DNA of 64,000 bases. It comes from Primula veris. Its lineage: Eukaryota > Streptophyta > Magnoliopsida > Ericales > Primulaceae. The number at the start of each line of letters is the position of its first letter. Position 1 is the stretch's first letter. The stretch lies in contig OY821746.1 in assembly GCA_963682055.1 (NCBI GenBank), positions 29,950,481-30,014,480 on the forward strand, read 5' to 3'. Positions 47,001-59,600 of the stretch are shown piece by piece. Under the pieces are notes generated by a model. That model was given only the letters and a program-made list of their open reading frames with translations. It was not told the DNA's origin and did no database searches. The position numbers were made by a program, and so were the translations under genes.

Positions 47001-50000
47001 TGTTTGCCTGATCAGCTTCAAGAGGTGAGATCTTCTTGGGTTTGGCATGAAAATACTAGAAGCTCGTTTTTCTTTCCAAGTCTAAAAAGGTTACCTAGTT
47101 TCTTAAATGTTCTAACCAAACAAACCCCGTATGTATGCCTTAATTGTTGCATCTTTTAAGCTCGCCTACTATGCTTTTCTTCTTAACAGATGGACTGCAT
47201 TTTTGTTTACCATCTTGAAAATTGATATCTTCTGGATTTTAGCACGAAATGTAGAAGCTTTAAGCTGTGAATTAACCTAAACTTTTTCCTATATTCAGCA
47301 AATTTGCTAAAAAGCTGCAAACGACAAGTCCACAGTGATTCAAAAAAGACTGCGACGGCTTAACATGGAAAACCACCTACATTGCAAGAATGAAATATGA
47401 TTAGAGCTCACCTTTTGCGGACTTGACAGAGACATCTGCAGTTTGAAAGACTGACAAAGCTTGTATGGTGCTGATACTGAGGATACTCTGTGTTTACAAC
47501 TGGCTTGCTCTTGGAAACTACTTATAGAACCTCTAAGACTTGCCACCTGTCATCAAACAATTTCATTTCATTTTCTAAAATAAGGAATGTTGATTCAGAA
47601 AATGCAAAACCATGACTTCAAGAACTACCACTTTTTTTTTTCAAAAAATAAACGTCGGTAATTTTTTTTTGATTTATGTTTCGTTCATAGCATAGCGGTT
47701 AGTACATTCTCACTTTTTTCCTCAATCTAACACGGTTATACCCCAATGTTAAGGAGGAAATCAAGATTCAAGAATAATATATAAAAAGAATCTAACGTAC
47801 CGCATCTAAATCAATTTGAGCAACCACCACCTCAACATCCTTTAAAGAAAATTGTGAACCCTGAGCAACCACTTCTCCATTTACGACAACACAGGAGCAA
47901 CCATCTGCATATAAGATCAAATTTGTAGCTCAAACTTTAGGGTTATCATGTTCGAGATTGAACAAAAAAGTTAAACTACATCAATGGTCCCCATACTTAA
48001 GGCAAAACTTTGATTTGATCCCCACACCTACAGTTGCAAAACTATTGGTCCAAGTAGTTTGTAGAAGTAAGACCAAAGGTCTCCATAGTTTCAATTACAA
48101 CAGTAATGTCCCCAAAGTTTCTGCAAGTTACACTGAGAACCGCTACTGCTGTATTTGAGGTCCAGTTGTGTAACATATACAAAACATGCCAACTACTTAC
48201 TCAAACTATGGAGACCAATATGGTCTAAGTTAAATCATGGGTACTAAATACAAAATTCTACCTGAAGTAAGAGACCTTCAGGAAGTGAAACCATGGGGAT
48301 CAAATGAGAATTTGGCACAAAGTTTGAGGATTATCGAAAAAGCTAACAGAGTAAAGCAGCCAAAAAAGAATAGTAATGCATGCCAATGATTAAATATGTT
48401 TTTATGTACTAATCAATGATTCTCCCTAGTATAATGCATGTCAATGAAAAACAGTGAACTAACAAAACTATTAACTGACCATAGTAAAGGCGGCCCCCGT
48501 CACATCCTTGGTGATTGCTATACATGTATACGCCACCTCGTGTATGTGTAGCTCCTACAAAAGCCTCCATGCGCAAGTCAAGCTTTCTTAGTTGGTGATG
48601 ACTTCCACTAGCATTCATAAACACTTCAACACCGTTCAAAGCAAGCTCAGCATGAGGTGGAATCGGAGTAAAAAGTTCCTCACAAATTTCAGCTGCAACG
48701 GCTCTGTCGACAGAAAACAATGCTAAATGTATTAAGATTAATAAAGAAAAAGAATACTGAAAATTTCAACAGGACAAGAGAGAAAATTAAATGTTAATTG
48801 CAGTTTGAGTTTTTGTACACTAACATATCACGTGATTTCAAAATTGTACATAAACCTACAAAGATTAGCAAGTAGCACTCCAAGAATACATTTCTCGGCG
48901 ACTTCATTAACATATTGTAAGAAGTAGGAAGATAAATCTTAAGTTGGGGTCTAATCAATTAAGAAACCAACACGGAGTTCTACTTAATCAATTCCATAAC
49001 TTCTGTAGACAATTTAGTCGCCCGACTATAGTTTTTCTTCTATATAGTGTACAAAAACGAAAAACAAAACGCTGCAATATTATAACTGGCCCATGATCTT
49101 ACATACGTGTCTAAGAACTGAATATAGCCATATCCAAACGGCACTATTTGCTGAGACAAAACCTCGGATATATCAGTTGGGAGTAGAAAATCTTCAATTT
49201 TTTTCTCCTTCCAAGCCGTAAACCATCGAAGTTCTCTATAGTTCCCATCATTTGCGAGCCACATCTTTGGACGAATCATAATAATTTTTCTATTAAGGCA
49301 TAGCACTTGACAATTATAACGCTCAGACCCTTTGATAATTGGCATACCAATGCTACATAGTATATCATCTGTCCAATCTCCCAATAATATATCTTTCAAG
49401 CACTCCCATCTGCAAGTGACAAAAGAACAAGGTTGCCGAATAATGACATAAGTAGCACATATGCGCACGCAAAATGCATGCCTGGGTGTAAATTTGAAGC
49501 AAATAACTTGAATTATTTGAGACTGATAACATTTAACTTAATTTTATTACTTTTTTCATGCTAAAAACAAAAAGAAACTCTTAAGATGAGAAGCGTATTT
49601 ATGCAGTCAACGAAATCTGAATTCAGCCTTATTGTGGCAAATTCAAAGTTTGTCTCACTTTGGAAGTACGACATCAGCTTTTTATTTTTAAGTTTTTTAA
49701 AGATTTACAGGGGAAAACCCCCCCAAAATTGTCAGCTTCTAAGCTTGTCAAACCAAACAAACACAGTCTAGATTTTGAACAAAACAAACTAAGTTTAATA
49801 TCTGCAACCAAAGAAGGCCTTACTTGTGTTTGCTAAAAAAATCTTCTTAATCGTGTATGAACTAATTAACAAATTCACTTTTTACCTATCACTATAACCC
49901 ACAGTACTTCAATACCCATTACTCACTATAAACTTATATAATTTTTAAGTAAATAAACATTCTAAATCTACCTACAACTATAATTCAATAACCCTTAGTC

Positions 50001-50600
50001 AACAGTTTAATCAATAAACAAGGCCTGGTCTGCTATAAGTCAAACAAGCCGATTAGCTTAGGCGTCGGTCTCTTAATAGGTGCAAAAAAAAAGGAATTTT
50101 TTCCCCATAAATAAGTCATTTTCTCCCCTAATAACAATACAATAATAACCTTTGTTATTTGATGATAAATTTTGAGTGATGTCAAAAACAATATTTTATT
50201 TATTATGACATAGTTCAGATATTGCAAGTTTTCTTGTTGCTTTTCTCTTTAAGTAAGTTAATAATTTTTTCGAACAAAGTTAAAAAGGCGTCCAAAAAGT
50301 TAAACGGCTTAGGCGTAGAAAGGCGTCAGAAAGAATCCAAATATGAAACATCTACAAATAAAGATTAAATTATATCGTGAAATGCAATAGAGAAAGTTGA
50401 GATTACGCGTGTGAGACAGTGTCGAGTTCTAAGAAATGGTCTTCACAGCCATAACCGGTGATTTCAAGCTCGGGTCCAAGCCTTATTACAGCTCCTTGTT
50501 CTTTAGCCTTAGAAATCGAAACTTTAATATTATTAAGGTTACATTCGAAGTCCATAGCCCATTGGTTCAGGTTACATGTAGCCACCTTCAACACCCTCAT
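44031..50600 (-). CDS. NADS: Glutamine-dependent NAD+ synthetase, copy 2 (NADS2), diverging
   Basis: Exons (5'>3', minus): 50600-50407, 49409-49107, 48703-48480, 47904-47801, 47546-47412, 46869-46701, 46607-46472, 46255-46117, 45610-45434, 45079-44912, 44741-44649, 44503-44375 and 44216-44031. The frame is open throughout, giving 718 aa. Every splice position matches NADS1; exon 11 is 3 bp shorter. The glutaminase triad is kept ([19 protein letters not shown]). The synthetase half has changes at conserved places: the PP-loop is SGGPDSSS instead of SGGADSSS (A358P), [10 protein letters not shown] became [10 protein letters not shown], and DMGMTYEEL became DMMTSEEL, losing the Gly and Tyr of the G-x-T-Y motif shared with bacterial NadE. 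Inference: glutaminase is probably intact but synthetase activity doubtful. A gene under relaxed selection is the simplest reading. Confidence 0.9.
47970..48330. mobile_element. Fold-back element in NADS2 intron 3
   Basis: It is the counterpart of 34415-34830: ACATCAATGGTCCCCATACT at the left, and CATGGGGATCAAATGAGAA with a GAGGATTATCG end at the right. It was inherited from before the duplication. Confidence 0.6.
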
Positions 50601-50640
50601 CTCTCTCTCTCTCTAAATCTCTCTCTCACTCACTTCAGTT

Positions 50641-51190
50641 ACTTTCCAAGTACTGTGTAGTATGCATGCATGTATGTATTATGTATGCATCTATCTATAT
50701 TTATTGTATATTATATACTTACGTGTTATTTTTATCTTAAGATACGGAGTAAAACTTAGCTTGTCCTCTTATTATTAATTTGATCCTGTTATTAGGTAAA
50801 TGAATTTGAATGGAGTAATTATTGTGTAAGTGTACATTGTATAATTTGTATTGTTATTAAGCAGAGAATCATTGATTGATACATATTTTACATGACTGGT
50901 GTTTTGATAACTTGATCCAATTTTTAATAATGTCATTTTAATCACTTAAGTTTATAGTTTGTGTTGTTTTAATGACCCGTCGTTACATTGTTTTGGATGT
51001 AAACTGTTTTGAAGTTTCAAATATTGGTTCGGTTGTACCATACCGTAATGTCGGTATACTAAACTTTTAGTACCGATTTGATTGATTCGATCCTAAAAAC
51101 GATCGGTTGGTATAAATCGGCACCCATAATATTTCATAATAATAAATAAATAAATAAATTGATTAAAATAATAATAATAAATATAAATAA
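50641..51190. other. Spacer between NADS2 and the ABCF gene
   Basis: The two genes diverge here, so this holds both promoters. It is AT-rich, with a (ATGT)-type run at 50661-50690 and (AATA)n near 51140-51190. No specific element is recognised. Confidence 0.5.
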
Positions 51191-53640
51191 ATAAAAGTGA
51201 TGTAACCTAAAACTAAAAACGGCGGCGTTAGAGTGACGTTTATATAGCTTTCTCTCTCTATATACACAGATATATATACATACTTATATATATATATATA
51301 TATATAAATATAAAAATAAAAATAAATAGAAGAGATGACAGAGGTGGCGAACGGGGTAGTGATGGAGGTTCTCGGACCTAGGGCAGACGATTTGGACACA
51401 CCGATCATAGATTACATAGTAAATGTACTCGCCGACGAGGATTTCGACTTCGGCGATGACGGCGAAGGCGCCGTCGATGCCGTCGGCGAGCTTCTTATCG
51501 ACTCCGGTTGCGTAGATGACTTCCATGAGTGCCAGCTGGTAATTATTCTCAAAAATTTTAACTAATTCTATTTCTTAATTAGTATCAATTTTGCTGTTAT
51601 TATTGTTCTGATATTTAACCTCATTTTTTTCAATTATCTTTTATAATTATAATTATTGCTGTTATTATTGTTCTTAGTGGAGTATTACTGTTTAGTGAAG
51701 TTTCATGTTATTCAATTTTGGCAACATCTTTTGTAGTGAAGGCTATGAGTGTTTGGTTTTTGTTACTAGTTTATATAGCTTTTAGGTATAAAAAGATTAA
51801 AAAAAAAAAAAAAAAACTTTAAAGAAGATAAGGTAGGAATTTGCGGGTTTTTTTTAGTTTTTCCACAGAACAATTAACAAAACTAGAAGATTTCAAATAT
51901 ATATGTTTGTTTATTTACTAGTCACTGATTTTAAAACACATATCCCGAGACGAACGCGGCACCAAAATGAAAAGTAGTAGTAGTAGTAACTACAGTAACT
52001 ATCAATATTGCTGTTATTATTATTATTATTATTATTATTAGTGGAGTATTGTTGTGCCAATTGGTACCTAACTTACACATTTTCCCAATTAACTAATTAT
52101 CATTTTATTGTTGTTGCTATTATTCTTAGTGGAGTATTCCTGTTGTAGTGAAATTTCATGTTATTCGATTTTGGCAACTGCTTTTTTCTTAGCTTTTTGC
52201 AATAAAAGCTAGGGGTGTTTGGTTTGTTAGTTTTTTTTTTTTTACCTTTTAGATCTAGTATATGCTAAAAAAGCTCTGGATTTGTGTTTTTTATCTAGGG
52301 ATTTGTGTTTTTTTTTTGTTTTTTCACAGAAAAATTAACAAAATTAGAAAAATTCAAATAAAATATGTCTGTTTATTTACTAGTCGCTGGTTTGTTATTT
52401 TTTTAGCTTTTAGGTCTAATGATACTTATCGACGGCTTCCACGAGTGCCAGTTGGTAATTGTTTTGACATTTAACCTCTTTTTTTCAATTAATTTTGTTT
52501 CATTGCTATCATTATTGCTGTTATTATTGTTCTTAGTGGAGTACTATTACTGTTGTAGTGGTTTTTCATGTTGTTTAATTTTGGCAACAGCTTTTTTCGG
52601 ATGTTTGGTTTGTTGTTTTTTTATAGCTTTTAGGTCTAAAATGCTAAAAAAAACTTTAGGAAGCTAGGGATTCGCTGTTCTTTTAAGCTTTTTCTCATAA
52701 AAAAATAACAAAATTAGAAGATTTCAAATAAATATGTTTGTTTATTCACTAGTTACTGATTTGAAAACACCGATCCCGAGACACGAACGCGGCACCAAAA
52801 GGAATTGTAGTAATAACAATAATAATAAAAGGTCCTGTAACCTAAAAGTCTAAAACTAAAACTAAAACTAAAAACGGCGGCATTAGCACTGATTACACCC
52901 TCCTACTCAGTCCTCAATCTCTCTCTCTCTATCTATACATATATATATATATACGAAAAATGACGGAGGTGGCGAATGGGGTAGTGCTGGAGGTTGTCTG
53001 CCCTAGGGCAGATGATTTAGACACGCCGATCACAGATTACATAGTGAGCGTACTCGTCGACGAGGATTTTGACTTCGGCGATGACGGAAAAGGCGCCGTC
53101 GACGCCGTCGGAAAGCTTCTCATCGACTCCGGTTGCGTCGACGACTTCCACAAGTGCCAGCTGGTAATTGTTATGATATTTAACCTCTCTTTTTTTAATT
53201 ACTATCTTTCTTATTTATTATCATTTTTGCTATTGTTGTTATTATTATTCTTAGTGGAGTATTTACTGTTGTAGAGAAATTTCATCTTATTTAATTTTGG
53301 CAACTGCTTTTTGCTTAAAAGAAGCTAAGGGTGTTTGGTTTGTTAGTTTTTATTTGCTTTTAGGTCAAAAAAGCTCTGAAAGAGAGAATCTAGGAATTTG
53401 CCTTATTTTTAGCATTTTCACATAAAAAATAACAAAAAAGGAAAACAAAAAGGGATTTTTTTTAAATAATTTATGTTTGTAAATTTACAAGTCACGTATA
53501 AGTTGATTATCATTATTGCTGTTATTATTCTTAGTGGAGTATTACTGTTGTAGTGAAATTTCATGTAGTTCAATTTTGGCAACTGCTTTTTGCTTAAGAA
53601 AAGCTAAGGGTGTTTGGTTATTATTAGCTTAGGATGTAGT
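51190..53640. repeat. Tandem duplication covering ABCF promoter, exon 1 and part of intron 1
   Basis: Full units start near 51207 (AAAACTAAAAACGGCGGC) and 52858. A partial unit lies between. Five copies of an intron block reading GTGGAGTATTACTG with TTTTGGCAAC occur at about 51677, 52129, 52536, 53254 and 53534. The partial unit carries a broken exon 1 remnant at about 52425-52453 (ACTTATCGACGGCTTCCACG, then AGTGCCAGTTG, then GTAATT). Confidence 0.85.
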
Positions 53641-56600
53641 TCAATTTCATGTAATATATAATCTTGATGATTAAGATATATGAGCTTATAGTATGGATTT
53701 TTTTTTAATATAAATGTGCTATTAAGTTGGTAAATTCCTTTTTTGAAAAGCAGAGGCATAGGATATCCTTTTGAAGACCCTGAGTTATGAACAAAGAATA
53801 CCTGATTAAATGTTTGTTTTTAGTGGCAAATGTCTCCCGTGACTGTAAAAAGACTTGTAAACTAATGATAGGCAACAACAAAAAAAAAACTAAAACACAA
53901 CTCTCAGACAAACCCATGCGGCGCTACTGCATTGGTTTACAGGAAAGCATGTGACCACCACTTCAATTAATTGCCCAGTTCACTGATAATTCTTCAGAAA
54001 TTGTTGTTAGGGTTAATTCTATCTTTAGTTCCTTAAGTGCCTTCCATTTTTGTTCTTATTCTTTTGTGATAGGCAGTTTCAGTCCCCTGCAGACTTCTTG
54101 TCTCTGAACTTAGTACCATCGGTTTTCCGTTAAATACGATTGTATTATGTGCTTCGAAAACTATTTTGTTTCTGTTCAATGATGTTTTAGCCCAACCTTT
54201 ATTTATGTCCCTTAAGTATTGGTGAGAAAGAATAACCCTTTATCAGAAGTTTAAAGGACTAACATATTTAACATAAAGAGTGACGCTGTTAGCTTTAAGG
54301 ACGCAAAACCCATAATTTGTTGAGGTGCGAGACTAAAGCTGCATAACACGAGTATAGGGATTAAAGTGAGAAATGGAACAGTATATGAACCAAACATGAA
54401 ATTAACTGAATGTTTTTTAAGTGTTTATTTTTCTCCCTCTTTCGTAAAACTAATTTTTGGTTTTCTCCTTATCATTCTTTTTTTTGGCAGGTCTGTAGCA
54501 GGTTGTGTGAAAAATTTGATAAGCATGGTTTGGTCAAGGATAAACCAGCAGTGAGAAGTCTCTCAACACCATTGAGAATGTTTGATGGGATGGACGACGA
54601 GGAAGCTCCGAAGAAAATTAAGCCGGAGCCCATAGATGGTCCTTTGCTTACTGAACGTGATAAACTGAAGCTTGAGAGAAGGAAAAGAAAAGATGAACGT
54701 CAAAGAGAGGTAATGTGATTTCTCTCTCTTCTATTATGGGGTGTTTGGGGGGGGGGGGGGGGGGGGGGGGGGTGATATTTACAAACTGAAAATATTGAGT
54801 TTTCATACTTTACAGTTTACTACTAGTTTCAGCCTGAAAACAATTCACTTTATGAAAGCAACTTTGTTTTCAAAGATATTTCAAAATATGCAGAAAAGAA
54901 TGTTTGAGATCAATCTAGTAATCTGCTATGTACATTTCCTACTTTAGGAAGCTTTTAAGTCCTTAAAAGTTGCTTGAGAATCCAGCTTAAAAAAGGCGTT
55001 TTCTTGTTAAAAAAATTCGGGTTTCGATCCAGAAACAGTTCTTTGCATAGACTAGTGTTCACATTTAGCTGAGGGGCATCAACAATTTCTAAAGTTCTGT
55101 ATATTTGAGGATACAATCGTTTGAACAATATTGATTCTAGACTAATGGATCCTACAGATTTGCTTGGAGACAGACAATTAGGCATACATTGATTTGTTAC
55201 GAATCCCTACAAAACTGCGCATAGTGTAATTGATTAAGAAATAATTGTCAGACTAAATCCCTATCATTTGCCATCAATATACTGTGTAGTGTGTTGTGCC
55301 GAAGTAATGGTAAAAATGATCCTTACACACTGGCATATCACTTCACAATATTGTGCCAATTCAAGCTTTGAACTACCATGGAGTTTTTCTACAGTTCTAC
55401 TAATCTTTTTTTTTCGTGGTTTATGCAGGCGCAGTACCTGTTGCATGTAGCAGAAATGGAAGCGGTAAAGGCTGGAATGCCAACAGTGTGTGTCAATCAT
55501 GGGGATGGGCCAGCTTTGAAAGACATACATATGGAAAATTTCAATGTGTCTGTCGGTGGTAGGGATCTTATTGTTGATGGAACCGTTACATTATCATTTG
55601 GAAGACATTATGGTGAGTTTCTCTTGCTTGAAATTAAGCTTAGTTTTATACCCAACATCGAACTAACCAAGAACCGCACATAATGCTGAAACAGAAGAGC
55701 TTGGTAGTTAAGCATCCACATCATCCCCAAGTAATAAGACCTTCTATGCTAAATTTGAGGTTTTAGTTGCATAAGATGCTCGATTCAGGCTCCCGTATCA
55801 GCTCTCTATTACAAAAGGGAAACTGAAATCTGTCCTCCCCTCCATAAATATAAGGATCCATTTTGGCCTCTGTATTGTTATTTTATCAATTCTACATAAA
55901 AATTCTCTATATAAATTATTTGCCTCTTCATAGCTATTTTATTAATTTTATATCTTATTTTTTTGTATATTTAAAAAGATACATGAATAGTTGAATTAGG
56001 TAAAGTTATAAAAATAGGGTCTTCAATGTAAATTAAGAGGTGTATAAGGAGGCTGATGTGGATGAATTGAGATTGTGTATCGTTTTCTTTTTCTTAAGAG
56101 ATTGTAAAGGAATTGTGGTTAATATGTGGTATTGAGTCATTTTTTTCATTACAGGTCTTGTAGGAAGAAATGGAACAGGGAAAACTACTTTCCTCCGCCA
56201 CATGGCATTGCATTCGATTGATGGTATCCCTAATAACTGTCAGATACTACATGTGGAACAAGAAGTTGTTGGAGATGATACAATCGCCTTACAGTGTGTT
56301 TTAAATTCTGATGTTGAAAGAGCCAAGCTCATAGAAGAAGAAGCTAATCTAGTATCACTACAGGTCGGCCATACAAATTTGATTTTAAGGAGGTGTTGAT
56401 TTCTTTAGTAGTAGACTTTCAGTTAAGTTACTTTTTAGGGAAATGCTGTTTTGTAAACTACCCTATCAGTTCCTAACAAATAACAAGCCAACTTATTGAA
56501 TTCACATTTTAGAGTTTAGACACTGATCTACACAAAAATCACACAATTAGTCCACCAACTTATCAAAATGCAAAAGTTAGATGCATATCCACACAATATC

Positions 56601-59600
56601 CATTAATTTGTACACCAACCTATCAGTTTTAGGAGTGCTTACAAGTTCTAATTTTTAATGTTGGGGTACTAATTATTTGATTTTGTGTATACTGGTGCTT
56701 AGTACATCAGGTTAATTGAACAAAAATAAGTACCTACTGGTTTGACTTGAAATTGTAAACTCTTGTGTACATATGGTTTGATTGCCTGTAGTTTGGTGTA
56801 TAAATTGCTACTATTATTATTTATTAATAACGGTGTTCTTATTGTTATTAGTTGATAGGTTGGTGTACTCAATTGATGTAATCCCAAAGGGGATATTCTA
56901 GTTGCATTGTGTACTATTTGCAGTATGCCAATTCTTATGATAACTTCCCTCTTTGTTGTTTTGTTGTTCTAGAGAGAAATAGATATGGAGGAGGAAAATG
57001 GAAAGAGTAAAGAGGAGGTAAATAGAGAAAGTGAGAAAAATGCTATTTCTCAACGTCTGGAAGAGATATACAAAAAGCTCGTGCTTATAGATGCCGATTC
57101 TGCAGAGTCACGTGCAGCAACCATTCTTTCGGTAATGTCCCTTGGTAGTATTAACTAAATATGTTTGCTAACATGGAGGTTCATTGGCATCTTATTCATA
57201 TTATAGCGTCCATTCATTTAATAATGAGCGGTTATGGAAAATATGAACTAGTAAGAGTTCTTGAAATCTTCTTTTTGGTATTTCATGCTTTTTCATATTC
57301 TAGGAAGAGGTTTATTAGAATCGTTTTTCATATTATGGTGTCCAGTCATTCAATTTTTCTGATAATTAAGGACTTCACGGGCGACTGTTCTATTTGTCTA
57401 AGAGTTCATAAAATCTTTCTTTTTTTATCGTTCATGCTTTCACTCGGTAATTTATTAGGGCCATATCTCCTGCTTTCTGCTTTATATAAATTATTAAACA
57501 ATCTTGTAACTAATTTCTTAAAAACTTTCAGGGTCTGAGTTTCACCCCAGAAATGCAGAGGAAGCCCACAAAAGCTTTCTCAGGAGGATGGCGTATGCGT
57601 ATAGCTCTTGCACGTGCATTATTTATCGAGCCTGATGTATTACTACTAGATGAACCCACGGTACTTCCCATTTTGATATGTGCTCTTTCTGTCGAGTTTA
57701 CAAATTATTGAACAGGATATTGACATTTTCTTGCTTTTTTTAACAGAATCATCTCGATCTTCATGCTGTACTATGGCTGGAAACCTACCTGGTGAAGTGG
57801 CCAAAAACATTTATAGTCGTTTCTCATGCTAGGGAATTTTTAAACACGGTATCTCTCCTATTCTCTCTCCTCTTACCTAATATTTATTTTATAAGTTGGT
57901 TGTATTTCTGACCAAACAGTGGTTGAATATTTTTTCAGGTCGTCACGGATATTCTCCATCTTCAAGGGCAAAAGCTGCATGCATATAAAGGAGATTATGA
58001 TACCTTTGAGAGGACCCGAGAGGAGCAACTTAAGAACCAACAAAAAGCTTTTGAGGGAAATGAACGTTCGAGGGCTCATATGCAGGTCCACTATTTCCTA
58101 TGCTCTCCTGATATTAAAAGAGAATTACTTGGTGTTTATTTAGGTTTTATGTTGACGCGTATTACTATCGATATGTTTGTTTTTCTATTTCCCTCCTGCC
58201 GTGTCTTTATGTGTGCACAATGTGTGATGTTATCCAAAATCAACGTGTGATTACTCTCATGATCACTATGGAAATGGAACTTGTCAATATTAATTTGGCA
58301 CAAACCTACCTAGTCCAGATCGCAATTAAATCAGCCATGTGACTGTTTATTCAAATTATAGAGAGTTATATGCTCGGCCTGTTGAAAGCTGACCATCCTC
58401 TTTTCTTTTTCTTGATGCAGGACTTTATTAACAAGTTCCGATTTAATGCTAAGCGTGCATCACTTGTTCAGTCAAGAATAAAGGTAATTTATTCCTCCTC
58501 TTAATATTTTAAAGGTGCCTTCTTCTAGAACAAATGAGTACTTGCCAACGAATCTGTCAGTTGCTAAGAACCCTTTTTGTTTAAACTTGATATGTTTGGA
58601 AGAAAATGATTTTTTTAAGCATTTCAACATAGTTTTTTATGATGTTTTGTTTGCAACTGTATTAATATACACAAAAAAAGGTTTAATATTGTATTTTTTT
58701 AAGCCAGTAACATGTTTGTATTAAATTACTTGGAAATAATTAAGTCTTGGCTTTCCATTCTTTTACTGTTAAACTGTATATCTCTGCTTGTTCAATTAAC
58801 AGGCATTGGATAGGATGGCTCATGTCGATGCAGTTATTAATGACCCCGAGTATGTATTGATTCCTTAACATTTTCTTTGTTTAAACATTTCAAGTCTTGA
58901 CATGTATCTTCGGATCTTTCAGAGCCAGTTGTACATTCCCCACCACATTAGTGTAGAATTGGTTTTCCTCTGTTTTTAACAGTAGTTTTTTGCACCTTTT
59001 ATGACATGCAGTTATAAGTTTGAGTTCCCAAGTCCAGATGACAGACCAGGTCCCCCTATTATAAGTTTCAGGTTTGTAATTTGCTGTGGTGATTTTTGAC
59101 GGTGATGGTTTCACCATTACTCAATTTCCTTACATATGCAGAAGTTCAGTTTAGCCAATACTATATACTGTATAACAGTTGGTGAATATTGGCGTGCATC
59201 TGTTTTATTGCTTATAAAAGGTAGTTGATGTTTTTTTCTTAATTGGCTGCAGTGATGCATCATTTGCATATCCTGGAGGACCAACCTTGTTTAGGAACTT
59301 AAATTTCGGAATTGACCTTGACAGCCGCGTAGCAAGTAAGAATCATCTCTCTATTTTTGGGTTGCTTGTTCTGTTTTAGAGACACTGGTTGATTAAGATG
59401 CAATTTCAGTATTCACTGTATTTTCTTTTATATACATTATGACTCACTGGTTTGCATTACCTTCATAGTTAGTACTAACAGTCAATGTGCGTACCCACAT
59501 TTTAAGTATCTTGAGTTTTCAATTCTTTATTTTATTCATATCTTTCAGTGGTTGGTCCAAATGGTATTGGAAAGTCAACAATACTCAAGCTAATTTCTGG

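Noticed and set aside
54741..54947. ORF starting in the poly-G run
   Set aside because: Its glycine stretch is only the translated G run within intron 2 of ABCF3.
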